Shown here: piece by piece, positions 59,484 through 64,000 of the stretch
Layout of the letters: every line of letters begins with the position of its first letter
Numbering within the stretch: position 1 is the first letter of the stretch
From: Clostridiales bacterium
Lineage (GTDB): Bacteria; Bacillota; Clostridia; Christensenellales; Pumilibacteraceae
Length of the DNA: 64,000 bases
Assembly (NCBI GenBank): GCA_022508445.1
Contig: JAFLVG010000001.1
Coordinates: 186,001-250,000 of the forward strand
Direction: 5' to 3'
The notes under the pieces: generated by a model
What the model saw: only the letters and a program-made list of their open reading frames with translations
What the model was told of the DNA's origin: nothing
Database searches by the model: none
Translations under genes and position numbers: made by a program

Positions 59484-61106
59484 TTACGGCGCGAGCTTAC
59501 CCAAAAACTCGGTAAACGCTATTCTCCAATAGCTTTCGTTGTGCGTTCCGCCTTCGACATAGTTTTCGATTATACTCGATGCGGCGAAGCCGGCTGCGGT
59601 AAGTCCGCTCTTAATTTTTCTTGTTTCGGTAACGAGCATGTCTTCAAGATCGTTGTCCTTGTATCCGCAGTAAACGTATACATTGGGCTTGCCTGCCGAA
59701 AAGCCGCTCTTGCTCGCGTAAAATCTAGTCCAGTCGCTCGATTGGAAAATTCCGTTGGCCGGCGAGAATGCGCCGATGTATCCGTACAAATCGTTGTCAC
59801 GAAGTCCCAAATAGTATGCGGCAAGTCCGCCCGACGACGAGCCGGCAATGCCTGTTTTTTCGCGGCTCGTGTCGACCGAATAGTGGTCTTTTACCCACGG
59901 CATGAGCGTCTGTTTAATGAAGTTTCCGAGATCGTCAAGCTTGCCGTTAGTAAAGTATCCGTACTGCGAGCCGCCGAGGGACGTAAGCGTACCGAAGGAC
60001 GGACTCATAGTCAGCTCTTGGTCTCTCTGCCTGCTTGACTCTGTATTGTCGATTGCGACAATAATAATACCCGCACCGCCGTTTTTCATTAGGTTTGTGA
60101 CCGCAACGTCCACCGCCCACGGATTGGATGCGGGCTGAGTACTCGATCCGTCGGTATAGAGGTTTTGCCCGTCGAACATGTACAGCACACCGTACTTCTT
60201 TGCGGTAGAATAGCCGGGCGGTGTATACACCGATATCTTCTTGCTCTTGCTCGAAGTGTAACTCAAATTCGTCGCGTCTGTAAGTGTTGTGTACGTAACC
60301 TTGCCGTAGTCGGTAGCGTCCATAGTGAAAATCCCGTCCTCTCCGTAATATCCGCTTGTCGCACTGCTGACGACAAGATCTTTGGTCTGACTGTTGCCCC
60401 CGTTATTGAAAATAACCCTGTCGTATACAGTGCAATCGATTAGCACCGAGTATTGCTTTTCGCCGAAGCCCGACGTACCGCAAACGCTCAATTCTTCGCC
60501 AGGCCACGCTTTTTTGCTCGCTCCCGTAGAGTTGTTCCAGATATAAGCGTATACTTTGTTCCAACCATTGTTGTTTGTATAGTAGACATTGATCTTGGTG
60601 TTTCTCGGAGTCGACGGAGTTTCCGGATCCACCGGTGTTTCGGGCGTGGGCTTCGTTGACGGTGGCGTGACGTAAATAACGCCGCTCGTGCCGGTAATGC
60701 GCAGTTCAAACGCATACACACCGGCGAGCTTGGCTGTGCCGTTGAAATCCGACGTGGCATAGCTCTGATATACGTTATTCGAATCGTCGTAGAAAAACAC
60801 CATATCGCCCACAGCCAATGTGGTCGATACATAATATATATCGGTAGTGTCGGTAGTGCCGCTGTTTGCACGCTTGGTCATGACAACCGCCGTATTGTTG
60901 TTTACTTTAAAATAAACCGTCCTTTCCGTTTCGTCCGGCACGTCCGGAATTTCATCCCCACCGTCGTCGCCTTCTCCGCCTTCTCCACCGGTATGTTCAC
61001 CGTCCGGCTCGGTCGGCTTAACATCTTTCGAGCAACCCAAAACACCGAACACAAACGGCATTATCATCATCATTACTATTATCAATAAGAGTGCGCGTCG
61101 TTTCAT
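59484..61106 (-). CDS. Secreted lipoprotein: starch-binding module plus esterase domain
   Basis: A 540-residue lipoprotein. Signal peptide MKRRALLLIIVMMMIMPFVF then lipobox VLGC. A Gly/Glu/Asp-rich linker (20-45) leads to a beta domain. Residues about 165-250 (INVYYTNNNGWNKVYAYIWN ... KAWPGEEL) match family 26 starch-binding modules. The C-terminal domain (about 275-540) is a putative esterase of the EstD/IroE type: YTPPGYSTAKKYGVLYMFDG, nucleophile Ser in GIAGSSSGGLAA near 415, then His in GGTHNESYW near 523. It may deacylate a starch-bound or cell-wall-linked polymer. Start ATG 61106 has GAGGTT. Confidence 0.8.
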   Translation of the reverse strand: MKRRALLLIIVMMMIMPFVFGVLGCSKDVKPTEPDGEHTGGEGGEGDDGGDEIPDVPDETERTVYFKVNNNTAVVMTKRANSGTTDTTDIYYVSTTLAVGDMVFFYDDSNNVYQSYATSDFNGTAKLAGVYAFELRITGTSGVIYVTPPSTKPTPETPVDPETPSTPRNTKINVYYTNNNGWNKVYAYIWNNSTGASKKAWPGEELSVCGTSGFGEKQYSVLIDCTVYDRVIFNNGGNSQTKDLVVSSATSGYYGEDGIFTMDATDYGKVTYTTLTDATNLSYTSSKSKKISVYTPPGYSTAKKYGVLYMFDGQNLYTDGSSTQPASNPWAVDVAVTNLMKNGGAGIIIVAIDNTESSRQRDQELTMSPSFGTLTSLGGSQYGYFTNGKLDDLGNFIKQTLMPWVKDHYSVDTSREKTGIAGSSSGGLAAYYLGLRDNDLYGYIGAFSPANGIFQSSDWTRFYASKSGFSAGKPNVYVYCGYKDNDLEDMLVTETRKIKSGLTAAGFAASSIIENYVEGGTHNESYWRIAFTEFLGKLAP

Positions 61107-61131
61107 AATAACCTCGCAAAACAGCATAATA

Positions 61132-61160
61132 ATTATAGCATAATTGTGCTTGCAAGTCAA
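61132..61160 (-). promoter_or_regulatory. Promoter of the starch-binding esterase gene
   Basis: Leftward: TTGACT (61155-61160), 17-bp spacer, TATAAT (61132-61137). Leader about 25 nt. Confidence 0.75.
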
Positions 61161-61335
61161 CCCACTCGCAAAAAATAGCGGCTAATGTCAAAGGTTATTT
61201 TTTCGCGAGTTATTTCGATGTAGCGAGGACGAATACATCGTATTAGTTTTTCTCAATGTTGCTCTTCATTTTACAACAGATTTAACCCGCTCTCTCCGCC
61301 ACATAAAAAGGCGCACCCAAAAGGTGCGCCTTGCG
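61161..61335. other. Intergenic region containing an inverted copy of a tRNA 3' end
   Basis: The left half has no supportable feature. At 61284-61302 the plus strand reads AACCCGCTCTCTCCGCCAC, the 3' end of the neighbouring tRNA-Ser (including GCCA) in opposite orientation, one G shorter. The tRNA terminator lies between the two copies. Confidence 0.7.
61310..61330 (-). terminator. Terminator of tRNA-Ser
   Basis: Perfect 8-bp stem GGCGCACC (61310-61317) with 61323-61330, 5-nt loop, five U on the leftward side, 5 nt after the tRNA 3' end. Confidence 0.85.
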
Positions 61336-61425
61336 TGGCGGAGAGAGCGGGGTTCGAACCCGCGGTACCTGTTACAGTACGCTCGCTTTCCAAGCGAGTA
61401 CCTTCAGCCGCTCAGCCATCTCTCC
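61336..61425 (-). tRNA. tRNA-Ser (anticodon GGA)
   Basis: A 90-nt class II tRNA. Acceptor arm GGAGAGA pairs with TCTCTCC, CCA is encoded (61336-61338), anticodon loop TTGGAAA between CTCGC/GCGAG gives GGA for UCC/UCU codons. It has a long variable arm (CGTACTGTAACAGGTACCG) and T arm GGGTTCGAACCC. The discriminator base is G, as expected for serine. Confidence 0.95.
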
Positions 61426-61479
61426 GTGTCGTCCGCTTATTGTGCGGACGAGATATTTTATTTGGTTATTGATTGTCCG

Positions 61480-62502
61480 TTACCACTGATTTTTCACATG
61501 CTCGGCAAATCCGATTTTGTCCGTCAATGTGATAATCGTACCGTCGTCGAGCGTCGCTTTGCCGTAGAACTTTCCGAACACTTGATGCTGATCGGTTGCC
61601 AAGAACAGCACGCGCATGTGGTCTTTTCTGTCTATCATCGGGTAAAACTGCAATTCCAGCCGTTCTTTGTCGTCGGTGATTTTCCAAGGTTTAAGGTAGT
61701 CGAGCTTGCCCTGCGTATACGGTATTTCGAATTTGACCTCGCCGAGCTTGTTCGCCTTGCCGTTATACACAATCACGTTCTCACTTGCGACCGGCTTTCC
61801 GAAGCCGTAACCGAGATTTAGCCCGAGCGACACACCTTCCACTTCGCAAGACAGCGACGCCCAATACCATCTGTTTTTGTACGGCCAAACGCCTCTACCC
61901 CAATCGAGTCCGCCGTAAGCGTTCTCGAATTCGTGGCGCATATCGCCCAATGAAAACCAACCGCTTCCCTTCAAGCAATTGATCTTCGTATTGTAATAGA
62001 ACTGCTTGCGCTTTTCGAACGGCACTGCCACCGTTATATTGTCGGTTTCGATCGGCTCGAAAGTCATCTCGCACGCGAAGTCGCGCTTGCCGTTGTATTT
62101 TTTATACTCGCACCGAAGCCGCCGCGTTCCGTCAGAATCTATATCGAATGAAATATCGACATTACCTTTTTTGAACCGAACATTCCCTTCCGAGCAGTTA
62201 CTCGGCATTTTGAGCTTGCCGCGCGGAAGCAGTCCGACCTTGCTCTCGGTGATGTATTTAAGGTGCGTGAAGTCTATAACGGACGCCGACGCAAGCGACA
62301 TATACGAGTTGTCCGCCACCGTCAGCGCTACGGCGTACTCATCGTCGCCGAAATAGTAATAGTCCCACTCTTTTATGCGCAGTTTTTTGCCCTTAATTGC
62401 GCCTCGGTCATAGCTTTTGACCTGCGAAAACGCATAACCGCCTTCGCAAAGCTCTCCGCGAGCGTCGAGCAAATTTCCTTCGCCGAGCAGTCCCGACCGC
62501 AT
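61480..62502 (-). CDS. DUF2804-family protein
   Basis: A 340-residue soluble protein. It matches DUF2804: opening GLLGEGNLLDARGELCEGGY (about 4-23), IKEWDYYYFGDDEYAVALTV near 43, and GGLDWGRGVWPYKNRWYWAS near 195. The function of the family is unknown. The beta-rich fold resembles lipocalin-like or sugar-binding proteins. Start ATG 62502 lies 3 nt after the rpsI stop, so it is co-transcribed with ribosomal genes, probably by chance of arrangement. A short hairpin (GTCCGC/GCGGAC near 61427-61451) separates it from tRNA-Ser. Confidence 0.8.
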   Translation of the reverse strand: MRSGLLGEGNLLDARGELCEGGYAFSQVKSYDRGAIKGKKLRIKEWDYYYFGDDEYAVALTVADNSYMSLASASVIDFTHLKYITESKVGLLPRGKLKMPSNCSEGNVRFKKGNVDISFDIDSDGTRRLRCEYKKYNGKRDFACEMTFEPIETDNITVAVPFEKRKQFYYNTKINCLKGSGWFSLGDMRHEFENAYGGLDWGRGVWPYKNRWYWASLSCEVEGVSLGLNLGYGFGKPVASENVIVYNGKANKLGEVKFEIPYTQGKLDYLKPWKITDDKERLELQFYPMIDRKDHMRVLFLATDQHQVFGKFYGKATLDDGTIITLTDKIGFAEHVKNQW

Positions 62503-62505
62503 GGA

Positions 62506-62922
62506 TTAACGCTTGGAGAACTGCGGAGCTTTGCGCGCCTTTTTGAGACCGTATTTTTTACGCTCTTTCATGCGCGGATCGCGAGTGAGGAATCCCGCCT
62601 TTTTGAGCGCCGGACGGTAAGTCGTGTCCACATTGCAAAGAGCGCGCGAAATGCCGTGACGAATCGCACCGGCTTGACCGGTATAACCGCCGCCGCGGAC
62701 GTTGACGATTACGTCGAACTTACCTGCCGTATCGGTTTCGGCAAAGGGCTGATTGACAATAAGTTTAAGCGTATCGAGCGGAAAATAATCGTCGAGCGAA
62801 CGCTTATTGACGGTTATCGTGCCGCTGCCGCCTGCCAAGATACGTACACGCGCGACCGCTTTTTTGCGGCGGCCCGTGCCCCAATATTGAACTTTCTTTT
62901 TTGCGGAAGATTTAGCTGCCAT
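62506..62922 (-). CDS. rpsI: 30S ribosomal protein S9
   Basis: A 138-residue protein with the standard S9 motifs: [19 protein letters not shown] (about 13-31), [19 protein letters not shown] near 75, and the C-terminal [17 protein letters not shown] that reaches the P-site tRNA. It follows rplM by 16 nt in the classical rplM-rpsI operon. Confidence 0.97.
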   Translation of the reverse strand: MAAKSSAKKKVQYWGTGRRKKAVARVRILAGGSGTITVNKRSLDDYFPLDTLKLIVNQPFAETDTAGKFDVIVNVRGGGYTGQAGAIRHGISRALCNVDTTYRPALKKAGFLTRDPRMKERKKYGLKKARKAPQFSKR

Positions 62923-62938
62923 AGCTTATTACCTCTTT

Positions 62939-63427
62939 TTAATTTGCCTTGTCGTTATAGAGCTTGATTGCAAGCGGCTGGGGTTTTTGAGCTTCGTGAT
63001 TATGCTCCGCGCCCTTGAACACTTTGAGCTTTTTGATCATCTGACGGCCGAGCGAGTTTTTGGGAAGCATTCCTTTGACGGCCTTTTGTATCGCCTTGTC
63101 CGAATTCTCTTCGAGGAAGTGCGAATACTTCTGCTGCTTCAAACCGCCCATATAACCGGTATGGTAGGTGCGAAGCTTTGCATTAGCCTTGTTTCCCGTA
63201 AGCACGACCTTGTCCGAATTGACGACAATAACGAAATCGCCGACATCGACGTTGGGGGTGTACTCGGGCTTGGTCTTGCCTTTGAGTACGGACGCGACGG
63301 TGCTTGCAAGCCGACCGAGCGGCACGCCTGCCGCGTCGATGACAAACCAATTGCGCTTATATTCCTTATCGCCGATCTTGTAGTCGGCGGTACGGGAATC
63401 GATTTTTTTTGCCATTAATGTTTTCAT
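62939..63427 (-). CDS. rplM: 50S ribosomal protein L13
   Basis: A 162-residue protein starting MKTLMAKKID, the usual N-terminus of L13 in Bacillota. Motifs: RNWFVIDAAGVPLGRLASTV, GDFVIVVNSDKVVLTGNK near 65, and AVKGMLPKNSLGRQMIKKLK near 115. Start ATG 63427 has GAGG 9 nt upstream. An internal ATG at 63415 is less likely. Confidence 0.95.
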   Translation of the reverse strand: MKTLMAKKIDSRTADYKIGDKEYKRNWFVIDAAGVPLGRLASTVASVLKGKTKPEYTPNVDVGDFVIVVNSDKVVLTGNKANAKLRTYHTGYMGGLKQQKYSHFLEENSDKAIQKAVKGMLPKNSLGRQMIKKLKVFKGAEHNHEAQKPQPLAIKLYNDKAN

Positions 63428-63649
63428 TGAAAACAACCTCGTAAAAATTTTTTAACCGGATTTCGTCTAAATCGTACGGCGCAGTCGCTTGGGAATAGCA
63501 ACTCTCCGCGCGTATTATCGGAACTCCTAAGCGCAAACGTTTCACGCCGCCGCGCTCTTGCGGTACGAACAGACGGTTGCCGGGGCAGGTCAAACCCATC
63601 CGCGCCGCAGTGCAAAGAGTATTATACAATAAATCTTTTCCTCTGTCAA
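63428..63649 (-). promoter_or_regulatory. Promoter and long leader of rplM-rpsI
   Basis: Leftward: TTGACA (63644-63649), 17-bp spacer, perfect TATAAT (63621-63626). The predicted leader is about 187 nt, G+C-rich and structured, consistent with the L13 autoregulatory leader known upstream of rplM in Bacillota. I did not match its consensus base by base. Confidence 0.65.
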
Positions 63650-63839
63650 CTGTTTAAACAGCATTACCCTATCCTAATATTTAAGACAAAACCGCACGCC
63701 GTATGGATAATGAGAATTTCGGCACAAATTTTTTATGCCTTTTTTCGGGCACAAAAAGACACAAAATGACATAAAAAGCCTCCGCTCAAAAAGCGCACTT
63801 TTTGTTGATTATCGTCGTAAAAGCAGGTAAAATGTATGC
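63650..63839. promoter_or_regulatory. Upstream region and leaderless promoter of the last gene
   Basis: A promoter TTGATT (63805-63810), 17-bp spacer, TAAAAT (63828-63833) ends 6 nt before ATG 63840. No Shine-Dalgarno sequence is at a usable distance (AGCAGG is 12 nt away, overlapping the -10). Further upstream are two short direct repeats, GACACAAAA and GACATAAAA (63757-63774), of unknown meaning. Confidence 0.55.
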
Positions 63840-64000
63840 ATGGACAAAATCTTATTGAACGAATACATATCGCTGATTTCAGACTCCTCATTCAAGCTGA
63901 CAGCAGAAAGACTGACATTTAAGAGCGGTGTGCGCGCCGATCTCAAAGGCTGTGACCTGCTTGCGGAGGCCGTCATACTTTACGGCACGGAGACATGCAC
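63840..64000 (+). CDS. Start of an unknown protein (partial), weak resemblance to a Spo0A C-terminal domain
   Basis: The first 53 codons, reading MDKILLNEYISLISDSSFKL and continuing open to the window edge. The segment LKGCDLLAEAVILYGTETC faintly recalls the start of the Spo0A DNA-binding domain (G-x-x-x-L-x-x-A-I). This is a guess from a short fragment. The start fits a leaderless promoter exactly (6 nt). Confidence 0.45.
   Translation, partial: MDKILLNEYISLISDSSFKLTAERLTFKSGVRADLKGCDLLAEAVILYGTETC

Noticed and set aside
1-64000. CRISPR arrays, insertion sequences, prophage structural genes or rRNA operons
   Set aside because: I saw no regularly spaced repeats, no transposase or integrase motifs, no phage structural proteins and no rRNA sequence on either strand.

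Overview
The window reads as chromosome of an uncultured, Gram-positive, low-to-middle GC member of the Bacillota (Clostridia; a gut-associated lineage is likely). Evidence: the block rpmG-secE-nusG-rplK-rplA-rplJ-rplL, the pair rplM-rpsI, an L33 with four cysteines, many lipobox lipoproteins with no outer-membrane genes, an Lsa/CplR-type ABC-F protein, and sigma-A-type promoters (TTGACA, 17 bp, TATAAT) in front of most transcription units. I cannot fix the family or genus. Most genes lie on the minus strand.

Layout. 0-4 kb: a secreted protein cut by the window edge, a metal exporter with a DUF815 ATPase, and a divergent AlkZ-related gene. 4-12.5 kb: a maltodextrin/starch locus with MalG, MalF, MalE, a GH13 enzyme, a divergent LacI regulator, and a starch-binding-type lipoprotein whose promoter carries a perfect LacI-type palindrome. 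12.7-14.7 kb: a membrane protein and a lipoprotein. 15-19.6 kb: an ABC-F resistance gene behind a leader-peptide attenuator, then an A+T-rich accessory stretch (HNH protein, unknown protein, GC-rich cruciform) that ends at the 3' end of ssrA (tmRNA). 19.7-28.3 kb: TetR, two HAD phosphatases, AlkD-like, mfd, pth, DUF1858, a RadC-like protein and a NusG paralogue. 28.4-32.1 kb: ribosomal/transcription block. 32.2-42.7 kb: lipoprotein, GH2 protein, two ABC exporters, membrane protein, flavoprotein. 42.8-50.8 kb: cyclophilin, DusB, MazG, PepF, a second GH13 enzyme, a Wzz-like protein, an SDR. 50.9-61.1 kb: a J-domain/Sel1 protein, nucleoside phosphorylase, FtsH, two large lipoproteins (one a CBM26-type esterase). 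61.3-64 kb: tRNA-Ser, DUF2804, rpsI, rplM, and the start of a further gene.

How it fits together. The window mixes housekeeping genes with extracellular alpha-glucan capture: secreted starch-binding protein and esterase, importer, intracellular GH13 enzymes and a LacI repressor. No MsmX-type ATPase is present, so the importer must borrow one encoded elsewhere.

Main unexpected signals. (1) Seven genes have a near-consensus promoter whose -10 box ends only 6 nt (five genes) or 9 nt (two genes) before the ATG, with no ribosome-binding site. This is the geometry of leaderless mRNAs, which is unusual for Bacillota. (2) A 15-nt G tract sits between TTGACA and TATACT upstream of an ABC exporter operon, giving a 22-bp spacer, as in a phase-variable promoter. 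(3) The ABC-F gene has a complete stalling-type attenuator. (4) A RadC-like and a GH2 protein lack their catalytic residues. (5) The 3' end of the tRNA-Ser gene is duplicated in inverted orientation around its terminator.
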